Both the position numbers and the translations under genes were made by a program. The notes under the pieces are model-generated. The model was not told the DNA's origin. It saw nothing but the letters and a program-made list of their open reading frames with translations, and searched no databases. From Marinobacter sp. AC-23 (GTDB lineage Bacteria > Pseudomonadota > Gammaproteobacteria > Pseudomonadales > Oleiphilaceae), in NCBI RefSeq assembly GCF_001858325.1, contig NZ_MBPP01000089.1, forward strand, positions 23,490-87,489: 64,000 nucleotides of DNA, written 5' to 3'. This document shows positions 1 to 10,714 of this stretch, piece by piece. Within the stretch, counting starts at the first letter, position 1. Each line of letters begins with the position of its first letter.

Positions 1-1909
1 CGGTGTAGGTCATGGCGTAGTCAAGGTGTGACATCAGTCTGTTCTGAACATCACGCCGGCCCGGGAAGGCACGCTGCCAGTATTCGCTCATGTAGTTGGT
101 GACAATATCGTTGCGACGGCCACTGGCATCGTAGAGCATGCGCAACACACGCAGATGCTCAAGACGCTCCGGGCTATTGTCCGGTGCCCGGCTCATTTCA
201 CCCATCACCCCGAACATCAGCGCGGGCAGATACTGGTAGGCCAACATATCCAAGTACGAGGATTCCACTTCCGGCCCTACCTTATGGCCCTGGTACAGCC
301 CCATGTCACTGATAAATGTCCACTGCTTGCGATGATTTCCGAACGCCAGGGTTGCCTGGCGCAACTGATCCAGTGGCTCCAGCAAATTGCGGCCGGTAGT
401 ATCCGGCTCGAAGCCCACTGGCTGCCAGTTATCAACGAAGCGTTGCACCCGTGTCTCAACCGAGGCGGCCGCTTCGGCGTTTTTGATGAAATAATGCTGC
501 CAGCCCGCCGTTATACCGGCACCGGCAAACACTGCGACAGCGGCGGCGATAGCCACCCTGCGTTGACGGCTACGTACAACCCGTCGGTTATCCCCGGCAA
601 GCCCAGCTTCCGGATAAATAATTTCGGAAAACAGCGACTGGGTAAACAGGTTTGCTGACTGGCCCGTACGCTGAGCCGCCTGAATTGGGCCAGATATCTG
701 GTAATGCCTGGCAGCGGCAGAGACAAAGGCATCTTCAGGCACCCCTTCTTGCACAACTGAGGTGAAATAGGTGCCCCGAACCAGTGCCGGCGTGGAGAAG
801 GCATCCGCTGAAAGAAGGCTGGTCAGAAACGTTTCAAGTACCGGCTTCATGCCAGCCAGCTGGCGAGTGAACGAATAGGCGGCGGCTCTGTCTTCAGAGT
901 CCCGGGTACTGGCCAACACGTCTGGCAAGCGCACATTCAACCGTGCGACCATTTCACTGAAGCGCTCCGTGAACTCATTTAACCATTCGTCGTTATCCAG
1001 CTGACCTTCCAGTTGGAAGGTAAACCCAAGAGCCTGCTCTTTCTCTTGTTTGCTGAGGGTGCGAACAAACGGCCCAAAGCCATAAAGCAGATCCATTTTA
1101 GTAAAGGAGACATACACCGGCAGGCGCGAGCCTATCTGCTCCATCAACTCCCGCAGGCGCGTGCGCAGCAGAATGGCATGGGCTTCGCGTTGCTCCTCGG
1201 TCGCTGTGCTCAGCCTTGCCAGATCAATCGCTAATATCACCCCGTTGAGCGGGCGTTGTGGACGGTTGCGCTCAAGCCACTGGATAAAGTGTCCCCAGAG
1301 CCGTTGCTGTATTTCCCCGGCGGCGCTCTGGTTTTGATTCTGGCTCAGCAGTTCGCCATCGGGATCAATCAATACGCCGTTATCGCCGATCCACCAATCG
1401 AATCCGAACGGGTTGCGATCCGCACGATTATTGCGGGTTACGTTGGTTAGGGTATAAGTCTGCCCGGAACGCTGGATAAGGCTGGACTTACCCGCACCCT
1501 CCAGGCCCATTAGTAAGTACCAAGGCAAGCGATAGACCCCCCTGCGACCTGGCAGGTTGTTCTTCAGGGCAGCAAGCTGACGATCCAGTAACCGCTGCTG
1601 GCGACGCTCCATAGGCAGAATCGGGTCTTCCTGCTCCTGCTGCTCCTCTGCTTTGGATGCATTAACCTTGCCCAAGCGCCGAGCCAACACCGTGCCCCAA
1701 ATCATGGCAACCAGTAACACAACACCCAACGTTACCAGCGCCCGAGCCTGCCAGGCCGCCAACGGGAACTCTCCGCGCACCTCCCATTCAGGACCGAGCC
1801 ACCAGGTGGCTATCAACAGCGCAATCAGGCCAAGCGCCAAAGTAACCGGTACTGCGTTTCGAATGTATGGCAGAAGCCAGCGACCGATGAGTAAAGCTTT
1901 TCTCCACAT
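1..1909 (-). CDS. tssM: Type VI secretion inner-membrane protein TssM (IcmF), 3' end cut by window edge
   Basis: TssM is the large inner-membrane component of the T6SS TssJLM trans-envelope complex. Reading the minus strand from the ATG at 1909 gives an open frame to base 1 (about 636 residues) with no stop, so only the C-terminal part is missing. Visible are two N-terminal membrane segments (about residues 12-32 and 42-60), a Walker A-like motif GLEGAGKSS, a long cytoplasmic domain, and a third hydrophobic segment (AIAAAVAVFAGAG) before the periplasmic region. An in-frame ATG lies 9 nt upstream at 1918; 1909 is preferred because AGGA sits about 9 nt before it. The gene follows tssA by 57 nt in the same operon. 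Confidence 0.93.
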   Translation of the reverse strand, partial: MWRKALLIGRWLLPYIRNAVPVTLALGLIALLIATWWLGPEWEVRGEFPLAAWQARALVTLGVVLLVAMIWGTVLARRLGKVNASKAEEQQEQEDPILPMERRQQRLLDRQLAALKNNLPGRRGVYRLPWYLLMGLEGAGKSSLIQRSGQTYTLTNVTRNNRADRNPFGFDWWIGDNGVLIDPDGELLSQNQNQSAAGEIQQRLWGHFIQWLERNRPQRPLNGVILAIDLARLSTATEEQREAHAILLRTRLRELMEQIGSRLPVYVSFTKMDLLYGFGPFVRTLSKQEKEQALGFTFQLEGQLDNDEWLNEFTERFSEMVARLNVRLPDVLASTRDSEDRAAAYSFTRQLAGMKPVLETFLTSLLSADAFSTPALVRGTYFTSVVQEGVPEDAFVSAAARHYQISGPIQAAQRTGQSANLFTQSLFSEIIYPEAGLAGDNRRVVRSRQRRVAIAAAVAVFAGAGITAGWQHYFIKNAEAAASVETRVQRFVDNWQPVGFEPDTTGRNLLEPLDQLRQATLAFGNHRKQWTFISDMGLYQGHKVGPEVESSYLDMLAYQYLPALMFGVMGEMSRAPDNSPERLEHLRVLRMLYDASGRRNDIVTNYMSEYWQRAFPGRRDVQNRLMSHLDYAMTYT

Positions 1910-1966
1910 GGTGTCCATTCCTGCTGTTTATCCGTAATAAAGGTAGCTGTTGTCCCGACTTGGCTC

Positions 1967-3417
1967 TCAGGCCAGTCGTTCAAGTTGTTTCAGTAAAGCC
2001 GGTTCCCAGTCCTCAATCGCCAGACCATCCATCTGCTGCTGCAAGTCCTGAATCTGCCGGGAAGCCAGGCTTACCAAGCCGCTTTCTTTCATCAGCCGGG
2101 CCGATGCCAAACGCCAGTAGAACTGCTCCCTCGGCTCCCGGGCTCCCGCCAGACCGTCTTCAAGCAACTGCATCGCCGGTGCCAGACCTTTCTGGGCGAT
2201 AAGCTCCCGCGCCGTGTCATAGGCCTGTTCCCAGGGGCTGGCATTGCCGCCGGACTGCCCGGATGTGGGCGCAGACCAAAGCCATTGCTGTGCTTCTGCG
2301 GATAGAAATGGGGTGCCGTCGTTAAACGTTAGTTCCGCAAGCTGCGGTAGCCTTTCCACAAACTCATCAACGCCTGCACGAATGGCGTCAGAACAAGCAT
2401 CACAACCTAAAGAAGAGGCCACACTGGCACTGAGTCGGTGCCCCTCAAGCCAGAACGGGCTTACCGACAGGCTCTGTTCAATGCGCTGCCAAAGGGCATG
2501 ATCTGGCGACTTTTCCAGGGCTTCGCGGTATTCCGCAACACGATCTGCACTCACCGCCGCCAAGTCAGAGCGTTTGCCATCCCTGGTTGGCGGTACCGAG
2601 GTAATACTCTGCCAGATGGCGTACCGGCGAACCTGGTAGCCAGGGGGCGCTCGGGCTCAGTTCCGGTCAGCATATCCGCCACTTTTAACAAACTCTGGCG
2701 AGTAGCGCGCTCGTTACTCGGGTCCAATGTCAGCGCACCAAGCGATGGGCTGGCAGACGTTGCCGACGGCGCTGCGACCACTTTGGAATGATCACTTGCG
2801 GCGAAAGAGGAGCTGCCAGAAGATGCCTCTGCACTTTTTTCCGAACGATCTCCAACTTCCTGAACCTGCGGCAACTTTTCAACAGCTCGCTTTAGATCCA
2901 CCAAGGCGTCGTCGGGCAGTTCTCTTTCTTGCACTTGCGCCTGGAGCTTGGCCAGTACCTCGAGGCAAAAACTGCGGCCATCTCCCACACTTGCATCAAA
3001 GGAGTTTTCTGCCACCCCTTTGCAAGCGCGCTGGAGCATCTGCGTGAACATCATTTTCCGGGCACGCTTGCCTTTGTCCCCCGGGTAAGGCCAGCCTTGC
3101 TCCCACCAGGTTTCCAGCACGCGTTGGAGCAGATAAAGCGAAAGCGCAAAACGCTCTCCGTCGCCGCCGCGCTGCAGCGCAATCAGGAGAAAGCCGAGGA
3201 CTTTCAAATCCTTGCTGCGAGCAGACAGTATTTTCAGGGATTCGCTCTCAACCTTGCCCCAGTCAATGTCGGTATGGGCAAGAGAGCCGATTTTCATGAT
3301 TTCGTCTTCCAGGAGCACGAGAGCTGCATCTTCGCCCAGCCCGTGACCTGCAGGCGACTCGCCTTCCAGCGGCGTGACGACCTGTTCAATGTAGGGATGC
3401 TGTTCTATAACCTGCAT
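1967..3417 (-). CDS. tssA: Type VI secretion protein TssA (ImpA family), interrupted by a -1 frameshift
   Basis: TssA coordinates baseplate priming and sheath extension in T6SS. The N-terminal ImpA_N part (start ATG 3417; GESPAG, DIDWGKVE) and the C-terminal part (SADRVAEYREAL onward) lie in different frames. The frame changes near 2643-2647, where the plus strand has a run of five G. A sixth G would give a continuous reading through PGYQVRRYAIWQSIT and a 483-residue protein, a normal size for the family. A sequencing deletion is more likely than a real mutation, because the reading beyond the break stays conserved. SD-like GAGGAT precedes the start. It lies between tagO and tssM. Confidence 0.9.
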
Positions 3418-3462
3418 ATCCGTTTATCCTCGCGTCCTTACGTTTGCGCTTTCGCGGCCCAG

Positions 3463-4134
3463 CTACCAGCCGCAGCTCTCGCGCAGAGGGCGAATGGCCT
3501 CCTCAAAGTCCGTCAAATCGAACAACAGGCCATCGATACGGCTGTTTTCCGAGTACACACGAACATCTGTTTTCGACCCTATTTGCTTAACCGTTCGAAT
3601 AGCGGGCAGGCCGCGCCCGACACTGAGCACGTAGCCGTTATCACGCACTCTCCAAGCGCTCTGGCCCATCTGTTCTGTGGCTCCAAGCCCAAGGTTTACC
3701 CGTTCTGCATCCAGTGGTTTTGGCAACATAAGGGTAAGCTCGGTGATGTTGTTGTGGCACTGCAGGGCAAGTAAAGGCCGCGGCGGCTGTGCCCCCAACG
3801 CAGGCACTGTGACCAGAAGGCCAGCGACCTGCCCAGTGTTGCGATAACCAACACCACCGGCGCCGGGATCCGCCTCCGCCTGCGCATAGGCCTCACGCCA
3901 GCGCCTGGAGCGCTTTATATTGCGCAAGCTATCGCCTGGCTCGATACCGACCTCTGGCTCTGCCAGAGGGGTGCCAAAAATCTCATCAAAACACGCCAAC
4001 CGTTCCAGTCGCTGGGTTTCGCCGGTGCACTGGCGGGCCTCTTCCAGTAATCCTGCCTGTGCCGGCATACACAAAGCCGCAAGGGTCAACGCTCCCAGTG
4101 TTTGAACAAAAAAATTGGCGTGCAGATATCTCAT
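3463..4134 (-). CDS. tagO: T6SS-associated periplasmic protein TagO/VasI
   Basis: A 223-residue exported protein of the VasI (V. cholerae VCA0118-like) family found as an accessory gene in many T6SS clusters. It has a signal peptide (hydrophobic residues 12-24, cleavage likely after AQA at 27), followed by the conserved N-terminal cysteine pair (C36 and C48, in QCTGET and ACFDEIFG) and an all-beta C-terminal region. The start ATG overlaps the stop of vasH (ATGA), so the two are translationally coupled. The precise role is not established; location between regulator and tssA supports T6SS involvement. Confidence 0.85.
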   Translation of the reverse strand: MRYLHANFFVQTLGALTLAALCMPAQAGLLEEARQCTGETQRLERLACFDEIFGTPLAEPEVGIEPGDSLRNIKRSRRWREAYAQAEADPGAGGVGYRNTGQVAGLLVTVPALGAQPPRPLLALQCHNNITELTLMLPKPLDAERVNLGLGATEQMGQSAWRVRDNGYVLSVGRGLPAIRTVKQIGSKTDVRVYSENSRIDGLLFDLTDFEEAIRPLRESCGW

Positions 4135-5710
4135 GCTTCAGCTACCTGATACTTCAGACACTTGTGGGCGAGGGTGCGTTTTGGCAAACCGAGGCTCTCG
4201 GCGGCTTGAGCACGGTTGCCGCCATATTGACGCAGGCGGTCTCGGATAATGGCGGCTTCAAACGCCTGGGCCGCCGCTTTAAGATCGCGGATATCATCCG
4301 TGCCCGGCACGGCGGTCACCTCTGAGCCATATGACTCGCCATCACAATTTTGGGTGCTGCACGGATCTGCGAACAGGTCTGTAAGCCTGAGCACTTCCGG
4401 CTGGATATCGTCTCCACCGGGGGTCTGCAAGCAGGCCAGCTCTATGATGTTGCGCAACTCCCGGGCATTGCCCGGAAAATCATAGGTTGCGAGCGCGCGC
4501 AGGGCGTGGCTGCTGATGCCCAAAGGGCCGCTGCCTTCACGTTCGGTGTACAGGCGAATAAAATGACGGCTGAGGGATTCAAGATCGTCCAGGCGTTCGC
4601 GCAGTGGTGTAACCTGCAGCGGAAACTGGCTCAGGCGGTAGAACAGATCCCGGCGAAAGCTGCCGTTTTCGATGCTCTGACGCAGTGCTGATGGGTGGCA
4701 GCTACCAGGCGAAAGTCGGAATGCTGCTCCTTTTGCGCGCCAAGGGGCCGGAACTGGCGACTTTCCAGCACTCGAAGCAGCTTGGACTGCAACGCCATGG
4801 GCATGTCGCCGATTTCATCCAGAAAAAGTGTGCCTCCATTTGCCTGAGCCAAAAGCCCTTCTTTGGCTTGGTCGGCGCCGGAAAACGCGCCTTTGGTGTG
4901 GCCGAAGAGTTCGCTCTCCAGCAGACTGTCTGGGATGGCGGCGCAGTTGACCACTACCATGGGGCCATTAGCGCGATCTGATAATTCGTGAATGCCTCTG
5001 GCAACCACGTCTTTGCCGCAACCAGTTTCGCCCTGAACCAGCACCGACAATTGGCTACCAGCGGCCCGAACGATTTGGGCGCGCAGCTTGGTCATGGCTT
5101 CTGAGGGGCCAACGAGTGTTCGAGCCAGGGTTTCGCAGCGCTTACGGACAGTTTCGGCATCGTGCAGGTTGTCTAAAGAGCGTTTGAGTAGGCGGCGCTG
5201 CCACACTTGATCACGGCTTTGTAGTTGTGCGATCCATTGATGCGTAAGCAGTTGCAGAAGTCCGCAATACAGGGGTTGGGCGGTTATGCCACTCCAGTCG
5301 GATTCGTCGCTACAGAGTACGAGTATGCCGAGGGTTCTGCCGTCGTCGCCGCGCAGGGGTTCGAGCCACAAGGATTTAGGACGGTTGCTGGCTTCTATCA
5401 GGCTCTGAAAACCTGGGTGGTCGAGGCGGTAGCTGGCGGCGCGGGTGAGTTCGCGGGCTTTGCCGGTTTGCAGCAGGTGGGCGAAGGGGTGGCTGAAGTC
5501 GCCGCAGTCGAATTCGCCGGGTTCGGGCAGGTCGCTGCAGTGCAGTGTGCGGCCACTGAGGTCAAGTTCGAGTGCCCAACAGCGGGTTAAGCCGAAGGTG
5601 CTTCCCAGCTGTGTTGTGGCGGTTTTCAGCAAATCCGGCAAGGTGGTTTGGCGCGTCAGTGCGACTGCCAGCTCAATGCCGGTGTGCAGTTCCATCTGCA
5701 TCCGTCCCAT
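4131..5710 (-). CDS. vasH: Sigma-54-dependent T6SS activator VasH, interrupted by a -1 frameshift
   Basis: An enhancer-binding protein expected to activate sigma-54 promoters of T6SS genes. It has an N-terminal GAF-like sensory region (about 1-165), an AAA+ domain with Walker A GETGCGKD, a GAFSGAD loop (variant of GAFTGA that contacts sigma-54), and Walker B-type GGTLFLDEIGD, then a C-terminal Fis-type helix-turn-helix (NRAQAAESLGLPKRTL). The frame breaks after VAATHQ at about 4688. One extra base (GG instead of G on the coding strand) restores LRQSIENGSFRRDLFYRL and a 526-residue protein. SD AAGGG lies 9 nt before the ATG at 5710. It is separated from clpV by a long palindrome. Confidence 0.9.
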
Positions 5711-5761
5711 TTCTCTTTCCCTTATGTTCCTGTTATCCGGTTCTGTACTGACCCGGTCGCA

Positions 5762-5866
5762 CAGCGTGGGGTTGAGCTTTCCAAAACACGCCGTGAATAC
5801 GTCCCTGCAGGCTCCGCTTCGCCATCCATGGCTACGCAGGGTTTTGGAAAGCTCAACCCCACGCTG
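5762..5866. repeat. Long inverted repeat, 26-bp perfect arms
   Basis: Bases 5762-5787 are the exact reverse complement of 5841-5866 (arm begins CAGCGTGGGG and ends CCAAAAC). The 53-nt interior (5788-5840) contains GTGAATACGTCCCTGCAGG and CCATCCATGG, wording that resembles dispersed intergenic repeats of marine Gammaproteobacteria (recalled, not searched). It fills most of the 174-nt gap between clpV and vasH. No ORF, no transposase and no obvious target duplication are seen. It could be a MITE-like repeat or a strong transcript hairpin reducing expression of vasH and downstream genes. Confidence 0.85.
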
Positions 5867-5884
5867 CGCTAGATCACAGTTACT

Positions 5885-8538
5885 CTATGCTACGGTGCCT
5901 GAAAACCTGTTTTCGGAAACGCCCAGAGTTACTTGCTTAACCGGCTCTTTCGCCGCCAGTTTCTCCAGCAGCGCCAGCGAGATCGGCGGCAGTAATTCGC
6001 CCTCAATGATCGATTCCAGCAAGCGCGCACCGTTTTCGCTTCTTGTTGCGCGGCTGCGGATCGCTTCTACCAGGCCGTCTTCCATCACCACTTCGGTGTG
6101 GTAACGGTCGCGGATTTGCTGGGCCAGGCGTTCGAGTTTGTCGCCGACGATGCGGTTGAGGGTGTCTTCGCCCAGTGCAGGTAAGGCACCACTTCCATCC
6201 GGGCCAGCAGGGCTGGTTTGAAGAAGTCGGCCAGTTCAGGGTACAGGGCTTCTTCGATGTTCTCCGGCTGTTCGGCATGGTGGACGATGGTCTGGTAGCC
6301 GAGGTTGGAGGTCAGGAAGAAGACGATGTTTTTGCAGTCGATCAACCGGCCTTCGCCGTCTGCCAGTTCGCCTTTATCGAAGGCTTGGTAGAACAGGTTG
6401 AGGACTTCCGGGTGGGCTTTTTCTACTTCGTCCAGGAGTACCACGGAATAGGGTTTCTGGCGGATGGCTTCGGTGAGGATGCCGCCTTCACCATAACCGA
6501 CATAGCCGGGTGGTGAACCGATCAAGCGGGAAACGGTGTGCTTTTCCTGATACTCGGACATGTTGATGGTAGTGAGGAACTGGCGGCCGCCGTAGAGCAG
6601 TTCGGCCAGTTGTACCACGGTTTCGGTTTTGCCCACGCCGCTAGGGCCCACCAGTAGGAAGGCGCCCATGGGGCGGCCGGGGCGGCGGAGGTCTGCCCGG
6701 GCGGTGAGCAGGTGTTGGTGCAGGCAGTCGATGGCGGTGTCCTGGCCTTTGATGTGGGCTTGCAGGTACGCCGGCAAGTGGGTGATTTTTTTCAGTTCGT
6801 CGGTGGTCATGCTGTTCACGGGGATGCCCGTCCAATCGGCGATGACTTCGGCAACCTGGCGGGCATCTACCCGGGCGTGCACCAGAGGTTCGTCGGCTTG
6901 CAATTCAGCGAGCTCCTGCTCGATGGCCGCCGCTTCGTTTTGCAGGCTGGGGCGCACTTCAAGGTCAGCCTGTTCGGGCATTGTTTCGGTATCGGCTTCG
7001 TCTTTTGCAATGGCCTCCTGAACGTCCGCCGGGTTGAGCAGTTGTTCGCGGATTTCCACCAGACGGGCGACCATGTCGCGCTGGGTGTTCCAGCTTTCTT
7101 CCAGCTCTGCTGCTTCTTCGTTCAGTTCGGCAATGCGTTGTTCCAGCTCGATTTCCCGGGCGGCGTCAACGGTCTGACCGAGGGTATGTTCACGATTCAG
7201 CAGCTCCTGCTCCATGGCGAGCTGGTGCCGTTCGCTGCGCGCGTGGCTGAGCTTGCGCGGTGGCGTGCTCAGGTTGAGGCTGACTCGGGCGCAGGCAGTG
7301 TCCAATACGTCGATGGCTTTATCCGGTAGCTGCCGGCCCGCCAGGTAGCGCGCAGACATTTCGGAGGCAGCTTTCAGGGCGCTGTCGGCGATGAGTACCT
7401 GATGGGCTTTTTCATACACGGTGCGCAGGCCACGAAGAATGTGCACAGCCTGTGCCGGGCTGGGCTCGTCCAGGGCGACTGGCTGGAAGCGACGGCTGAG
7501 GGCCGGGTCTTTTTCGAAGTACTTTTTGTATTCGCGCCAGGTTGTGGCGGCGATGGTGCGCAACTCGCCACGGGCCAAAGCGGGCTTGAGCAGGTTGGCG
7601 GCGTCGGACCCGCCTTCATTGTTGCCGGCGCCGATCAGTGTGTGGGCTTCGTCGATGAACAGAATGATGGGTGTGGCTGAGCCTTTCACCGCTTCTATCA
7701 CGCCTTTCAGGCGTTTTTCGAACTCACCTTTTACCGAGGCACCGGCCTGCAATGCACCCATGTCGAGGGTCCAGAGCTCTACCTTTTGCAGGCGCTCCGG
7801 CACTTCGGCGTTAACGATGCGCAGGGCGAGACCCTCCACAATCGCACTTTTGCCCACACCCGCATCACCTACCACGATGGGATTGTTCTTGCGCCGGCGG
7901 CAGAGGATATCAATCATCTGATCGATTTCAGCATCACGGCACACCACCGGGTCCAGCTTTCCGGCACGGGCCAGCGCGGTAAAATCGGTAGCGTAGCGTT
8001 TGAGCGGATCCATATCCGCCTCGGCCTGGGGTGCACCTGTTTCGCCCTGCGCCATTTTCGGGCGTTCGGCGGAACCGGCGGTCATGGTGTCAAACTGACG
8101 GCGCAGGTGCTCCCGGTTAATATCCCGGAGTTGCTGGCTAACCTGTGGCATGAGGTAGCGGTCGGCGTTCATCAACAAGGCCAGGAATACAGCGCCGGAG
8201 CGCAAATCCTGATGCCCCAGCTCGGTGGAAGCCAGCAGCCAGGCGTCCTGCAGCAGGTCGATCAGCAGCGGTGAAAAAGATGGATACGGCTCTGCGGTCT
8301 GCAGTTCTCCGTTCAGGCTTTCACCAACAACCGGCTGAAACTCTTGATGGTTAATTCCGGCCTGCTCCAGAATCTGGCGCACGTCAGAAAATGGCGTTTC
8401 CAGTAATTTGAACAACAGGTGGGCCGGGGTGATTTCTGCTCCCTGGCGGCTGATACACAGGGCCGCAGAGGCTTCCAGCCCATTGCGGCAAATATCGTTG
8501 AGGCGCCCGATAAGCGCCGGCAGTTCTACCCGAATCAC
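5885..8538 (-). CDS. clpV: T6SS sheath-recycling ATPase ClpV (TssH), interrupted by a -1 frameshift
   Basis: The Clp/Hsp100 AAA+ ATPase that disassembles contracted TssBC sheaths. It has an N-domain (about 1-150), first ATPase with GDAGVGKS and FIDEAHTLIG, a coiled-coil middle domain rich in Glu, second ATPase with GPSGVGKT and DEVEKAHPEV, and a C-terminal small domain. The frame breaks at about 6177 after MEVVPYL; adding one base restores LGEDTLNRIV through RFSGTVA and gives 884 residues. The start is taken as GTG 8538 because AAGGA lies 7 nt upstream; a longer in-frame ATG at 8583 would overlap the end of tssL. Confidence 0.93.
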
Positions 8539-8548
8539 AGTGATATCC

Positions 8549-9376
8549 TTATTTCGGTAGTTGTTCCAATACGCTGAGCACATCCATGATGCGTTCTTCC
8601 AGCGCTATGTTGTAAAGGCTGTATATGCCCACCATGGCCGCTGCAAACAACCCGGCAATGCCCCACAGCGGCAAACCGCTTCGTAACCGGTTGCGGGCTG
8701 GTGTTACGTTGATCTGGGCGTCTGTCAGAGGCTCGGGGCCCTGGTCTTCCCTGAGCGACTGAAGTTGCTCATGAAGCCCACGCAGAATCTGCTCGTACTC
8801 ATCGCGGCCGTTTTCCATCACTTTGTAACGGCCTTCAAAGCCCAGGCACAGACACAGGTAGATAAACGCCAGCATGTCCTTGTAGCGCGCCGGCTCCTGC
8901 TCCATGCGCGCGAGGATGGCGAATACTTTCTCGCCGCCCCAGGTTTCGTTGTGAAAGCGCGACAACAATGAGTGCTGGGACCAAACGCTGTGGGCGCCCC
9001 AATCCGTGCCCAGCACCGCTTCATCAATGAAGGCGCAAAGCACGTAACGATAAGCCACTACCGTAGGGCGTTCGTAGCCTTGCTCGACCAGCTCCCGATC
9101 AATGGCGGCCACCTCGTCCACAACCTGCTGGTAAAGGCTTTCAACCGCTCCAAAATCCGCCAGCCGGCGAATCCGGATCACCAGCCCAAGCAAAGGCGTG
9201 GCTGCATCGGTCAGGCGATTGTCTTCCAGCCCTCTGAGGTGGAACTGATCATTGCCAAAGTCGCGGCCCGAGGTGCCGTCTTGGGGCTGTTCTTCGGCAA
9301 ACAACAGATCACTGAATGCACTGCCGCCGGAATGCCTGCTGCCTTCGGGTAAATCCATTACCGGTGCATCTGTCAT
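8549..9376 (-). CDS. tssL: T6SS inner-membrane protein TssL (DotU/IcmH), short form
   Basis: A 275-residue DotU-family protein: an N-terminal low-complexity segment, the conserved cytoplasmic helical domain (YVLCAFIDEAVL, then WGGEKVFAILARM and LAFIYLCLCLGFEGRY), and a C-terminal membrane anchor (about residues 240-262). No peptidoglycan-binding OmpA-like domain follows, so this is the short type. It forms the TssJLM membrane complex with TssM and TssJ. It lies 3 nt after tssK, with AGGAG spanning the tssK stop as its ribosome site. Confidence 0.95.
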   Translation of the reverse strand: MTDAPVMDLPEGSRHSGGSAFSDLLFAEEQPQDGTSGRDFGNDQFHLRGLEDNRLTDAATPLLGLVIRIRRLADFGAVESLYQQVVDEVAAIDRELVEQGYERPTVVAYRYVLCAFIDEAVLGTDWGAHSVWSQHSLLSRFHNETWGGEKVFAILARMEQEPARYKDMLAFIYLCLCLGFEGRYKVMENGRDEYEQILRGLHEQLQSLREDQGPEPLTDAQINVTPARNRLRSGLPLWGIAGLFAAAMVGIYSLYNIALEERIMDVLSVLEQLPK

Positions 9377-9379
9377 AAT

Positions 9380-10714
9380 TTAGCTCCTGATCGCCCAGAA
9401 CTGCATTTCCAGACCTGGGAAGCTGCCCGCCACGTGGAAGGCAAAGCCGCTGGCGTTGTCCAGCATTTGCCAGGCCTGGCTTTGATCGTCCAGCCGGAAA
9501 TACACAAACCCGGCGTGATATGGCAACTGGCGCGGCGCCACTGGCAGAGCAGACAACGGAATGCCTGGAAGCTGCAGGCTGATGAGGTCGCGAATTTTCT
9601 CCACGGAGGCCACCTTGCACTGCTGGGTGAACTGCTTGCGCAGATCGTCCAGAGGCATGTCGGCTTTGACCGCCAGAATGAACTCGGCACCTTGAATCAG
9701 CTGGCCGTCCTGAACCGGCGCTACCGTCAAACCGTACTGGCGCTGTTGCAGCTGAATAGCCAGAGCTCGCGGCTCCAGTACCGTGCTGAGAGATTGCCGC
9801 AAGACCTGCATCAATGGCGTAAAGCAATCTTCAGGCAGGTCGTGATCGTAGGCTGGATATTCCCGCGGTAGACGGCCTTCGTCGGTAAAAGTCACCAGCT
9901 CGCCGCAAAGCTCCAAAAGGGCCTCGAACAAACGCTCCGGGTGCAGTTGGCGCAATCGGGCCAGGTGCATAAACCTCGGGTGTGCCCGATTGAGCATCTG
10001 CAGCAACATGAAATCTGCCACATCCGCAACGCCGCCCTGCCCTGGCGCGCCCACGCGTTCCGCAATATTACGTGCACGTTCACGCATTAAGCCTGCCATT
10101 TCACCGACAAAACGCTGTAACCTGGGCGCCGACCGAACGCTAAGCATGGTGGGCATAAAGTTCGGATCCATCACCAAACTGCCATCAGGGCGTTTTTCCA
10201 GAATCCGGCCAATGGCCAGTGCCGCATAGGCGCTACGATCATCCCGCTCCAACATCAGGCGCGGCGCAACACGGGCCACGTCGATGGTGTGAGCATCTCC
10301 ATCAATGGAATGCAGATCCCGAATTTCTGTGCTTTGAGCCCGGAACCTTCCGGCCACCGGCGCATCCGGCCACTCCACTTCCGTCAAGCTGTCGCTGCCC
10401 AGAGGCAGGGCCAAATAGACAACCTGGTTGGCCACCGATGCATCCGCGATTTCCAGGGGCTCTGGCATCACATCGTCTTGGGGCAGATTAAAACGGGTGC
10501 CATCGGGAAACAGGCCGCTGGCTCGCACCAACCCAACTCGCCCAAAGCTCAGGTATTCCGCGTTTAGCTCCAGATCGCTGAAACCGTACAAGTAATCGGA
10601 AACCGCAAGGGACCGTTCATTTATCTGGTGCTCCAGATACCGCTGCTGCTGCTGGAAGTGCTGGGGTTTGATAAACAGGCCATCACTCCAGACAACTCGA
10701 TTTGTAACGGCCAT
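9380..10714 (-). CDS. tssK: T6SS baseplate protein TssK
   Basis: TssK connects the TssEFG baseplate wedge to the TssJLM membrane complex. The 444-residue protein is intact and carries the family hallmarks VVWSDGLFIKPQHFQQQQRY at the N-terminus, ALAIGRI in the middle, and the C-terminal FVYFRLDD region. The start overlaps the tssJ stop (TGATG), which indicates coupled translation. Confidence 0.96.
   Translation of the reverse strand: MAVTNRVVWSDGLFIKPQHFQQQQRYLEHQINERSLAVSDYLYGFSDLELNAEYLSFGRVGLVRASGLFPDGTRFNLPQDDVMPEPLEIADASVANQVVYLALPLGSDSLTEVEWPDAPVAGRFRAQSTEIRDLHSIDGDAHTIDVARVAPRLMLERDDRSAYAALAIGRILEKRPDGSLVMDPNFMPTMLSVRSAPRLQRFVGEMAGLMRERARNIAERVGAPGQGGVADVADFMLLQMLNRAHPRFMHLARLRQLHPERLFEALLELCGELVTFTDEGRLPREYPAYDHDLPEDCFTPLMQVLRQSLSTVLEPRALAIQLQQRQYGLTVAPVQDGQLIQGAEFILAVKADMPLDDLRKQFTQQCKVASVEKIRDLISLQLPGIPLSALPVAPRQLPYHAGFVYFRLDDQSQAWQMLDNASGFAFHVAGSFPGLEMQFWAIRS

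Noticed and set aside
5762..5866. Insertion sequence or transposon
   Set aside because: No transposase ORF, no target-site duplication seen, and only 105 bp long. Kept as an inverted repeat only.
8539..8583. Longer clpV N-terminus beginning MCSAYWNN
   Set aside because: It lies within the end of tssL and lacks a ribosome site; GTG 8538 has AAGGA at good spacing.
9309..9827. Minus-strand ORF of 172 codons over the tssK-tssL junction
   Set aside because: Alternative frame of two well-supported T6SS genes, with low-complexity Ala/Ser/Arg composition.
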